Under the pieces are notes generated by a model that was not told the origin of the DNA, ran no database searches, and saw nothing but the letters and a program-made list of their open reading frames with translations. Of a stretch of 5,781 bases of DNA, positions 1-5,781 are shown piece by piece; position 1 is the first letter of the stretch, and every line of letters begins with the position of its first letter. The DNA comes from Thermoguttaceae bacterium (GTDB lineage Bacteria; Planctomycetota; Planctomycetia; Pirellulales; Thermoguttaceae). The translations under genes and the position numbers were made by a program. The stretch covers positions 1 through 5,781 of the forward strand of contig JAQVID010000124.1 of NCBI GenBank assembly GCA_028695865.1. The letters run 5' to 3'.

Positions 1-3000
1 GACGCCATGGTGTCGCTTTCTTAAAACGAAGACCAAGCGCCGGACCGCCATGGTCTTCACTGACAGTAAGACCGTCAACAGTATTGGTCAGATCGTTGGG
101 GATGCGAATCCAGCCCTGAACGCAAATCAGTTCCCCTGTCTGAACAGATATCGGAATCTCCATCCAAATGGGAGACTGCTCCATTGCAAAAGGAAATTGC
201 TCTCCAGCCTTGCTCACGTGAAGTCGCATGCCGGAAGCTCCTGTATGAGCCGAAACTGAATCGCAACTCACGCCGGATTTGACACCGTGCGTTGGCAACT
301 CATAACGAATCCATTTGCCTGCGGACCACGCCTGAACACTCTCCATATCACCTCCGATAATCCGGTTTCCTCCTTCGAATCGAATCGAACCCGAATTAAT
401 CTTGCGATATGATTCCAAATACGCCGGAAGCATACTGAACGCCACCGAAACAGGCAGAACAGGCCGATTCAGTTCATTACGCGTGGCACTCTCCCAAAAC
501 TGACGTTCACGCATACGTATTTCACGTCCTGCCCGTTCGGCTTCCAGATAGGCCTGAGAATAATCTTTGTTTTCGAAATACGTTTGCGATTGCGCAATTG
601 ATCGCTTCGTTTGGGCAAGGAGTGTATCCTGCTCGCTTATTTCAAGAAGCGGTCGACTCGATCCCGAAGGAATGAGTTCGTTTTCTTTGAGATAAAGCAA
701 TTGGGCCAGTGTCTTCTCAAAAGTATCAAGCCGCATACGGGTCAGAAGAATCGCCTGTCTGGCCATCGGTTCTCCGAACATGGGAGCACTTTTGGCCATG
801 ACCTGATTGTACCATTCGGACTGCGTTAAAAAGACGAGCGAATTCATACCGATATCGTCCAAAGCAAGCCAAACGCCGCCGGCTTTCCGTGAAGACGGAA
901 CTTGTCGCAGACTGCCCGGGACAAGATAATCAGCGGTATATCCTTCGCGGACAGGGGCAATGAGCGTAACATTTTCGGCCGCGGCCTGTCCCATGGCATA
1001 TTGATTGTCCCGTTCGGTGGAAATGGGCAGGAGCAGACCGGTTCTCGCCGTTTTCTGAATAATCGCGGAGATTCCAGGCTTGTTGGACGGAAGAATTTCC
1101 TCCGGTATACCGTTTGAAAACCAGGGTTCGGTCAGTTGAAGTTCCAGATTAATCAGGTTCAGAGCGGTCGCCCGATATTGAGTTTCGTGATCCGTAGCGT
1201 TCAGGGGCGAATTGGACGCAAAGAGCAGTCCATGACATCCAGCCGCCATGGACAGCCGAACCTGCTGTCGCATTTGCTCATAAGTAATAAGCGAAGGCAT
1301 TTCGTCAACGGCGCCGAAAAATCGACACTGGGCCAAAAGTTGTATATCCGGTTGTGTCTGTATTTCGTTCCAATAGGCGGCCGAAGGCATACCGATCCGC
1401 GGATAATCGGCAAGCCATTTGGCGTAATCATTCAAATCAAGAGAAGTCAACAAGGGCTGACGTTTGATCAAAATCGCGTTAATTTCATTCCCGGACGTAA
1501 TCTCGGAAACGCCACTGTCCACATGACATATGACAGGACGATTGTGAGAGTCAAGCGTCTTGACGAAACGACTGGCGGCGCGAACCAGATCGACATCCGA
1601 GCGACGATATGCCCCTCCCATGTCCCAAAGCAGTACTTTATCGTAATCGGCAGAAATACTTGTTCGGTTGAAATACGGCTGGACGCCAGCGGGAGCCGCG
1701 ACCGGCGCCGGAGCTTGTCCGAAACCGGTTTGACTCGAAACAGTCTCCTGCCCGACCGGCGGTCTGACAATGAGCCAAATATCGACCGTTTTGGCTTCTT
1801 CCAGCAGAGCGGCCGACGGGGCTCGTTTGACCCAAACGGCATTGAAGCCTTGCTCTTTCAGGAACATAAGAGGCTCATTTTGATACTCAATCGCGCGGAT
1901 GCCATACGAGGGTATATCGCCGACACTCAGAACCGAACCGTTAAACTGAATCACTCCGACCGAAGGCTTGGCCGTGGTCATACTGGAATAGGCGACGGCT
2001 TCACTACTGGTCTGGAGTGTTCCGCTTCCGGAGATGATTCCCGAATTTCCATCCTGTCCCGGCTGTGAATAATTCACCGCCAAAACACGATCGGACTTAC
2101 CGTTTGCGTTCGTTGCGTGATAACCGACTTGGCCAATTCCGCTTGCGGGCTCTCCGGCTTGCGATTCCCAATCACGAAAGCGAAAATGTTCCGGGTCTGT
2201 GTCCGGAAACGTCGCCGCGTACATGTTGTCGCGAAACTGGTCAAATGAATATTGCGGAGCCTGACGCGAATAGGGCGAAATTCGTGTTTCTTCCTTTTTT
2301 TGTAAACCAAACGGCTCTTTTCCCAAATAATATGAAGTACTGTATTGCGTGTCGGGAAACACAGGAACTTCCGAAAACGTTAAACGAAATGCCAAGAGGT
2401 TCACCGGATTGAATTGCGCTGCCTGTTCAGATCGTTTGAGTACTTCGTATGACGCCGGAAGGTGCTCGGCACATTCAATGTCGTCGACGTAAAGGGTACA
2501 CTGCCCGCCGGTTCCTTCCGCCAAAAGCACAATTTGTCTGATGTATGCTTCGGTCGTATCAATATTGATTTTCTGTTCGGAACGAGCCGACTGAACCATT
2601 CGTTGAAACGGCTTGCGAAATCCGCTTTCGAAAGCCATTCGTTCCCAGCTTCCTATCTTGGTATACTTTTTCGCGGGGACAAGAAGTGTGACCGGCTTAC
2701 CGGTATCGGGTCTTAACGAACGGGGAAAAACAACCAAAACGCCGAAAGCAATCCCGGGCCGATCGGCGCAAAGCCACAGCGAAGGCCCCACATCGTCAAT
2801 GGCGATAGGATAGTCGAGATAATGTCCCAGAACGAGATATCCTTTTTCGGAGAACCGTACCGTAAGACGCTCGCTGCGACTGCCGGTGTACGAATTTTCG
2901 CTCGTTCGCTGATGATCGACAACTTCGACATTGTTCTTTCGATAAAGATATCGCCAACTGACCCCGGTCGATTCGAATCGTTCCGACCATCCGATATTTT

Positions 3001-3214
3001 CCTTGCCGCGGCCCGTTTTTTTCGCTTGCGATCCTGTTTCGAACGGCGGGATGGTAATTGCCCCGGGCTCTTGCGCAAACAGGAATGTTGTGAAAAGAAG
3101 AATCATCGTCAATGCAAGGGCGTACCCCAGGAGTATCCTTGCCGTTTGCGACGACAAGAAATTCCTGATCAACCAGGCTCGGATGCAAGTATGATTCGTA
3201 AAAGAGTCGGCCAT
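1..3214 (-). CDS. Large exported protein: jelly-roll domain, TIM-barrel-like region, second jelly-roll domain (3' end outside window)
   Basis: One uninterrupted minus-strand frame of 1071 codons runs from ATG 3214 to the left edge; no stop is reached. Residues 1-26 are a polar n-region, 27-46 a hydrophobic helix (ILLGYALALTMILLFTTFLF), followed by FA-QE, a plausible signal peptidase site after Ala47. Residues ~75-255 resemble a CBM4/9-type galactose-binding jelly roll: TGSRSERL, SLWLCADRPG (about 145-154) and the closing strand YVDDIEC (242-248). After a linker, residues ~420-700 look like a glycosidase-type TIM barrel: GVIQFNG (420 on), RAIEYQNEPLMFLKEQGFNAVWV, IWLIVRPP, LLWDMGG (Trp530), DEMPS (637-641) and GLLFASNSPL. 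A further beta-rich region and a charged helical stretch (~817-925) follow. From ~950 a second jelly roll begins with GGDMES. No standard catalytic Asn-Glu pair is visible, so enzyme activity is uncertain; it could be a carbohydrate-binding pseudoenzyme. Probably periplasmic or surface located, and probably co-transcribed with tsaE. Confidence 0.85.
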   Translation of the reverse strand, partial: MADSFTNHTCIRAWLIRNFLSSQTARILLGYALALTMILLFTTFLFAQEPGAITIPPFETGSQAKKTGRGKENIGWSERFESTGVSWRYLYRKNNVEVVDHQRTSENSYTGSRSERLTVRFSEKGYLVLGHYLDYPIAIDDVGPSLWLCADRPGIAFGVLVVFPRSLRPDTGKPVTLLVPAKKYTKIGSWERMAFESGFRKPFQRMVQSARSEQKINIDTTEAYIRQIVLLAEGTGGQCTLYVDDIECAEHLPASYEVLKRSEQAAQFNPVNLLAFRLTFSEVPVFPDTQYSTSYYLGKEPFGLQKKEETRISPYSRQAPQYSFDQFRDNMYAATFPDTDPEHFRFRDWESQAGEPASGIGQVGYHATNANGKSDRVLAVNYSQPGQDGNSGIISGSGTLQTSSEAVAYSSMTTAKPSVGVIQFNGSVLSVGDIPSYGIRAIEYQNEPLMFLKEQGFNAVWVKRAPSAALLEEAKTVDIWLIVRPPVGQETVSSQTGFGQAPAPVAAPAGVQPYFNRTSISADYDKVLLWDMGGAYRRSDVDLVRAASRFVKTLDSHNRPVICHVDSGVSEITSGNEINAILIKRQPLLTSLDLNDYAKWLADYPRIGMPSAAYWNEIQTQPDIQLLAQCRFFGAVDEMPSLITYEQMRQQVRLSMAAGCHGLLFASNSPLNATDHETQYRATALNLINLELQLTEPWFSNGIPEEILPSNKPGISAIIQKTARTGLLLPISTERDNQYAMGQAAAENVTLIAPVREGYTADYLVPGSLRQVPSSRKAGGVWLALDDIGMNSLVFLTQSEWYNQVMAKSAPMFGEPMARQAILLTRMRLDTFEKTLAQLLYLKENELIPSGSSRPLLEISEQDTLLAQTKRSIAQSQTYFENKDYSQAYLEAERAGREIRMRERQFWESATRNELNRPVLPVSVAFSMLPAYLESYRKINSGSIRFEGGNRIIGGDMESVQAWSAGKWIRYELPTHGVKSGVSCDSVSAHTGASGMRLHVSKAGEQFPFAMEQSPIWMEIPISVQTGELICVQGWIRIPNDLTNTVDGLTVSEDHGGPALGLRFKKATPWR
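2264..2300 (-). other. Candidate -1 frameshift site (A-AAA-AAG plus hairpin)
   Basis: Inside the large gene, codons 305-307 (CAA AAA AAG, 2302-2294) place the heptamer A-AAA-AAG at 2300-2294 in the correct zero frame. After a 6-nt spacer, ACACGAAT (2287-2280) can pair with ATTCGCGT (2271-2264) around an 8-nt loop, with seven of eight pairs matched and one A-C mismatch. A -1 slip would add 17 residues and stop at TGA 2243-2241, giving a protein of about 324 residues containing the signal sequence and the first jelly-roll domain. The layout resembles the dnaX signal, but the stem is short and chance is a real alternative. Confidence 0.25.
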
Positions 3215-3228
3215 GATCGTCGGGAAAT

Positions 3229-3234
3229 CTCCTT
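3229..3234 (-). promoter_or_regulatory. Probable ribosome binding site of the large exported-protein gene
   Basis: AAGGAG begins on the last base of the tsaE TGA (3236-3234). It is 14 nt from ATG 3214, longer than the usual 5-10 nt. No ATG, GTG or TTG in the same frame lies nearer to it, and ATG 3214 leads straight into a good signal sequence, so I keep that start. The overlap with the tsaE stop again suggests translational coupling. Confidence 0.55.
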
Positions 3235-3731
3235 CATGCCAACTCGGGACTAGCAGCGATTTCCTGTGCCAGTCGGGAATATTCGTCTCCATGCCCAATG
3301 AGTCGAAACAGACGCGAATCGTTCCCGGTAATTTCGATTGCAATGTCCAATCGTTCCGGGGGAAGTACTCGTTCAACACGCTCCGACCACTCGACGAACG
3401 ACAAACCATCCGCGTAAAAATATTCTTCAGGTCCCAATTCGATAAATTCATCTTCATCGTGAAGACGATAGGTATCGAAATGATAAATGGTACGACTGCC
3501 GTGGTATTCGCGAATGAGTACAAACGTTGGACTTCCGGTATCTTGCGGTGCAATGCCACAGGCCTGCGCGACGGCGCCCACCAAATGCGTCTTGCCGGCA
3601 CCAAGCGTACCGATCAAACCGACGACAGCGCCGTCGGGCAAAAGTTTGGCCAAGACGCGTCCCAGTCGCATGGTATCGGTTTCGGATTTCCCTTCAAAGA
3701 ACGGAAGATCACGCGGTTGCGATTCGTTCAT
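3234..3731 (-). CDS. tsaE: tRNA threonylcarbamoyladenosine biosynthesis ATPase TsaE
   Basis: This encodes the P-loop ATPase (YjeE/TsaE family) that works with TsaB and TsaD in the cytosol in the step that transfers threonylcarbamoyl to A37 of ANN-decoding tRNAs. The predicted protein has 165 residues; the E. coli protein has about 153. Visible motifs are Walker A GTLGAGKT (residues 41-48, Lys47 and Thr48), the family element SPTF (67-70) followed by VLIREY, the HFDTYRL element (85-90 region) with its probable Mg-binding Asp86, an ELG (98-100), and VEW (114-116) near the C-terminal part of the core. I chose ATG at 3731 because AAGGA (3742-3738) sits 6 nt upstream. An in-frame TTG at 3749 would add six residues and overlap the upstream stop, but it has no ribosome site. 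The gap to the upstream gene is 14 nt and to the downstream gene 19 nt, consistent with an operon. No key residue appears to be missing. Confidence 0.96.
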   Translation of the reverse strand: MNESQPRDLPFFEGKSETDTMRLGRVLAKLLPDGAVVGLIGTLGAGKTHLVGAVAQACGIAPQDTGSPTFVLIREYHGSRTIYHFDTYRLHDEDEFIELGPEEYFYADGLSFVEWSERVERVLPPERLDIAIEITGNDSRLFRLIGHGDEYSRLAQEIAASPELA

Positions 3732-3737
3732 GTCTCT

Positions 3738-3742
3738 TCCTT
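3738..3742 (-). promoter_or_regulatory. Ribosome binding site of tsaE
   Basis: AAGGA lies 6 nt before ATG 3731 and just after the TGA of the upstream DUF11 gene (3748-3746). It decides the tsaE start in favour of ATG 3731 over the in-frame TTG at 3749. The nearness to the upstream stop codon suggests translational coupling. Confidence 0.75.
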
Positions 3743-3745
3743 TCC

Positions 3746-5781
3746 TCAATAATAAACCCGGGTACTCTCTTCTTTCACGAGCAGTTCCATGTCGTCAGAA
3801 CTGACCTGAACTTTAATTCGATGATCGCCCGGCTTGGAGCAGACGGCGCGAATACGATAAACAGCTTCTTTCTTCGGGTCAAGCGAATCAAGCCGCTGGA
3901 ACGTAACCCCCTTACCGTTTTCGTGAAACGCGGTCGGACCATCAGACGCAATGATTTTCATTTCCGCCGGAATCAGAATCGACATATTGATATTGGTCGA
4001 TGCCTTGGTACCCCGATTGGAAATGCGAACTTCGTAAACGGCTTCCTTACCGACCTCAACCGGATCGGTCAACGACCGGACTTCGTAAGCCAATGCCGCC
4101 AGACCGTCTATGGTTATGTCTTGAGTGACCTCGGCAGCCAAATCATTTTGGCCCGTACCGCGAAGGACAATTCGACCGTTGCCCGGCTGAACCGGCTTAA
4201 CGACCAGTTCCAATTCTCCCGGAGGAAGATTTTGCGGAAGCTCAACCAGTTCCCAACAAACGACATGCTTTTCTTTATTGTATTCCCCCAAATTATTCGT
4301 GCGAACAAACTCAACGTTTTTGGGGAGTTCGGCGACAAGTTGGATGTTTTTGGCGACCGCTGTACCGGGATTGTGTACCTTGAGCAGATAAGTTGCTTCG
4401 CGATCAAGATACCGCGTTTTTGCTCCGGCGATTTCCAGTTGCAATTCCGGCGACGTGACCGTAATCGGCGTTTCCCGTTCCTCGACAAGTCCGTTATCCG
4501 CTTTGACCGACAAATGATTGATCGCCTTGCCCGGCTTAACGCCTTTGAGCGTGAGAACCAGTTGTTTTGATTCCTGGGGCGCAATCGTTTGTATCTTGTT
4601 ATCGAGTACTTTTCCTCCCGGGTGGAACAACTCTTCGGGAATCGTCTCCAACAGAACAACTCCGTTTGCCGTGCCTGTCCCTGTGTTCGAAATCACAATT
4701 TCCAATGTGAATTCGCCGCCAATAACAATTTCCGGCGGAGCTTTGACGTCCAAATGAAGAACAGGCTTGGTACTCTTCGTTCGGGCAGATGCTTCGGCAC
4801 TGAACGTGATCGCGGCCACAGACCCCAATTCGCCCTCTTCTTGCGGAACGAAAACATATTTGAATTCTTTCTGCTCGCCCGGGCCAAGATCAAACGGCTT
4901 CCATACAAGTTCACCATTGCGCCCCGGCTCAACCTTCGGAGTCGTCGAAACCAAAACCGTTCTGGCAGGAACCTGATCCCGAAGCGTGATGCCTTTGGCT
5001 GTGCCTTTTCCGGTGTTCTTGACAATAATACGAAACGTTTCTTCCCGGTTCACCTGGACCTCTTTCGGAGCAATCTTTTCCAATACGATCGACGCTTCTT
5101 GAGCCCCTTCCATTTGACTGGGACCAGGACGACCTTGCCCCATCATGCCCGGTGCGGCTTGCGACGCCGTATCAGAAAGCGATCCAGGTGCCTTGGCTAC
5201 TGGGCCTGTGCCCGGCGCGCTACCTGCTTTCGGCTGAATCGGATCAAGCCCCGTACCTGGAACGAGTCCCGGGAAATTCGACTTGGTCGGTCGAACAAAA
5301 TCAGGTGTTCCCGCCGTGAGTCCACTGTTCGAACCAGACGACATACTACCACTGTTTTTATTATTATTTGACGTTTGCGGCAAGTTCGCTGCCGGTCCCG
5401 ACTTGCTGTTTCCGGAAGACGCAATCGAAGGTACTGCCGTTTCGGGCCGGATCGACATGGGCGGCGTGGGCGGAACCGGACTGGCCATCGAACTTTGCGG
5501 TTTTTGCGTGCCTTGCGGCAATTCCGTTGGCGCCGCGGGTTGACCAAGAGGAAGAGGAGTCGCCGGCACGGGCGTTATGCTTCCTGGAGTCATTGTATTG
5601 GAACCGTTCCCTGAAATGACGGGAAAGTCCGGCTGTTCGGGAATCGTGGACCCCGACGCCGCGCCGGGAGCCGCTCCCGGGTTCGATGAACTTGTGTCCG
5701 AGACGGACGATATATTATTGGGTGCCGACGACAGTGGTGCAACAGTTCCCGGAGTCGGGATTTTTGCCGGCGCGTTGGACA
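3746..5781 (-). CDS. DUF11-repeat surface/exported protein, N-terminus outside window (partial)
   Basis: The frame is open from the right edge to a TGA at 3748-3746 and gives 677 complete codons. A Met codon at 5593 exists, but the same frame continues upstream without a stop and with the same composition, so the true start is probably beyond 5781. The first roughly 230 visible residues are low complexity, rich in Pro, Ser, Thr, Gly, Asn and Ala, and look like a disordered linker. Then come four tandem units of about 100-118 residues, each with the DUF11 (PF01345-like) signature of a hydrophobic strand followed by a xxNxGxxxAxxxxL pattern: IIVKNTGKGTAKGITL, IVISNTGTGTANGVVL, LKVHNPGTAVAKNIQL and VRISNRGTKASTNINM. 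The protein ends a few residues after the last unit, with no membrane anchor or sorting motif. DUF11 proteins are usually exported and cell-wall or surface associated. Any signal peptide would be off-window. Only two cysteines are visible, so disulfide cross-linking of the OmcB kind is unlikely. The family call is firm; the function is unknown. Confidence 0.88.
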   Translation of the reverse strand, partial: SNAPAKIPTPGTVAPLSSAPNNISSVSDTSSSNPGAAPGAASGSTIPEQPDFPVISGNGSNTMTPGSITPVPATPLPLGQPAAPTELPQGTQKPQSSMASPVPPTPPMSIRPETAVPSIASSGNSKSGPAANLPQTSNNNKNSGSMSSGSNSGLTAGTPDFVRPTKSNFPGLVPGTGLDPIQPKAGSAPGTGPVAKAPGSLSDTASQAAPGMMGQGRPGPSQMEGAQEASIVLEKIAPKEVQVNREETFRIIVKNTGKGTAKGITLRDQVPARTVLVSTTPKVEPGRNGELVWKPFDLGPGEQKEFKYVFVPQEEGELGSVAAITFSAEASARTKSTKPVLHLDVKAPPEIVIGGEFTLEIVISNTGTGTANGVVLLETIPEELFHPGGKVLDNKIQTIAPQESKQLVLTLKGVKPGKAINHLSVKADNGLVEERETPITVTSPELQLEIAGAKTRYLDREATYLLKVHNPGTAVAKNIQLVAELPKNVEFVRTNNLGEYNKEKHVVCWELVELPQNLPPGELELVVKPVQPGNGRIVLRGTGQNDLAAEVTQDITIDGLAALAYEVRSLTDPVEVGKEAVYEVRISNRGTKASTNINMSILIPAEMKIIASDGPTAFHENGKGVTFQRLDSLDPKKEAVYRIRAVCSKPGDHRIKVQVSSDDMELLVKEESTRVYY
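3758..5098 (-). repeat. Four tandem DUF11-type domains (protein-level repeat)
   Basis: Approximate unit limits on the minus strand are 5098-4745, 4744-4448, 4447-4103 and 4102-3758. Each unit opens with a strand containing a Val/Ile-x-Gly or equivalent turn, then a conserved Asn-x-Gly element followed by an Ala and alternating hydrophobics, then a Leu/Ile-Pro (or Val-Pro) about 10-15 residues on, which is the typical layout of this immunoglobulin-like fold. Units 1 and 2 share the closest core (NTGKGTAKG and NTGTGTANG). Units 3 and 4 are more diverged. The similarity is in the protein, not obviously in the DNA, so the duplication is old. Confidence 0.8.
5099..5779 (-). other. Low-complexity Pro/Ser/Thr/Gly/Asn-rich coding segment
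   Basis: This is the N-terminal part of the DUF11 gene that is visible in the window, about 227 codons. It has almost no hydrophobic blocks, repeated Pro-containing dipeptides, an Asn run (NNNKN) encoded by an AAT triplet tract near 5359-5368, and several Gly-Ser-Asn stretches. I read it as a flexible, disordered stalk or linker. No sequence-identical tandem repeats are evident. It continues past the right edge, so its full length is unknown. Confidence 0.75.

Noticed and set aside
1136..2068. 310-codon open frame on the plus strand
   Set aside because: It lies wholly opposite the large minus-strand gene, its translation is rich in Arg, Asn and Ser with no recognisable motif, and the minus-strand frame carries clear domain signatures.
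3016..3022. Second run of seven A (minus strand) in the large gene
   Set aside because: Here the codons are GCG AAA AAA ACG, so the phase does not match the in-frame slippery heptamer pattern, and no strong downstream hairpin stands out.
2713..3188. Two shorter minus-strand frames inside the large gene
   Set aside because: Both are out of frame with the continuous 1071-codon frame that carries the signal sequence and the jelly-roll motifs, so neither indicates a frameshift or a broken gene.
3169..3237. 22-codon minus-strand frame starting at the ATGA overlap with the tsaE stop
   Set aside because: It has no ribosome site of its own and would stop inside the signal sequence of the next gene; nothing supports its translation.
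3527..4570. 347-codon open frame on the plus strand
   Set aside because: It overlaps tsaE and the DUF11 repeats in antisense; the translation is Arg/Asn/Phe-rich without domains. It is a shadow of the real genes.
5359..5368. Short AAT/ATT triplet tract
   Set aside because: It is only about three units, coding for Asn within a disordered segment; too short to argue for phase variation.
4589..5371. 260-codon open frame on the plus strand
   Set aside because: It is antisense to the DUF11 gene, Arg-rich, without motifs or a supporting ribosome site.

Overview
The window is a gene-dense stretch in which all three genes I can support lie on the minus strand and read from high to low coordinates. 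Two of them run off the window. By eye the base composition is close to half G+C. Order in the direction of transcription: (1) a partial gene for a long Pro/Ser/Thr/Gly/Asn-rich protein ending in four DUF11-type beta-sandwich repeats (edge to 3746); (2) tsaE, the P-loop ATPase of tRNA threonylcarbamoyladenosine (t6A) synthesis (3731 to 3234); (3) a very large exported protein with two jelly-roll-like domains around a degenerate TIM-barrel-like region (3214 to the left edge, with no stop codon in the window).

The most likely source is a planctomycete, possibly of the Pirellulales group. This is an inference from gene content: multi-DUF11 proteins with long low-complexity N-termini, large exported multidomain proteins of unknown function with long n-region signal sequences, and the wording of the TsaE motifs. 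There is no rRNA or other phylogenetic marker here, so the assignment is moderate at best.

Layout. 5781-3746: DUF11 protein. A 14-nt gap with a good Shine-Dalgarno sequence leads into tsaE. A 19-nt gap, starting with an AAGGAG right after the tsaE stop codon, leads into the large gene, which fills the remaining 3.2 kb as one uninterrupted minus-strand frame of 1071 codons. No intergenic space exceeds 20 nt. I see no terminator, internal promoter, RNA gene, mobile element or CRISPR array. The arrangement suggests one transcription unit whose promoter lies beyond the right edge.

How the genes fit together: TsaE is a cytosolic housekeeping enzyme, while its neighbours look like exported or cell-surface proteins, so I see co-transcription but no shared biochemical pathway. 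The observations most worth a second look are the large protein with a glycosidase-like fold that seems to lack the usual catalytic Glu motif, and inside its gene an in-frame A-AAA-AAG heptamer followed six bases later by a potential hairpin, which could in principle direct -1 frameshifting to a short secreted form. I did not find convincing evidence of a wholly new defence or mobile system.
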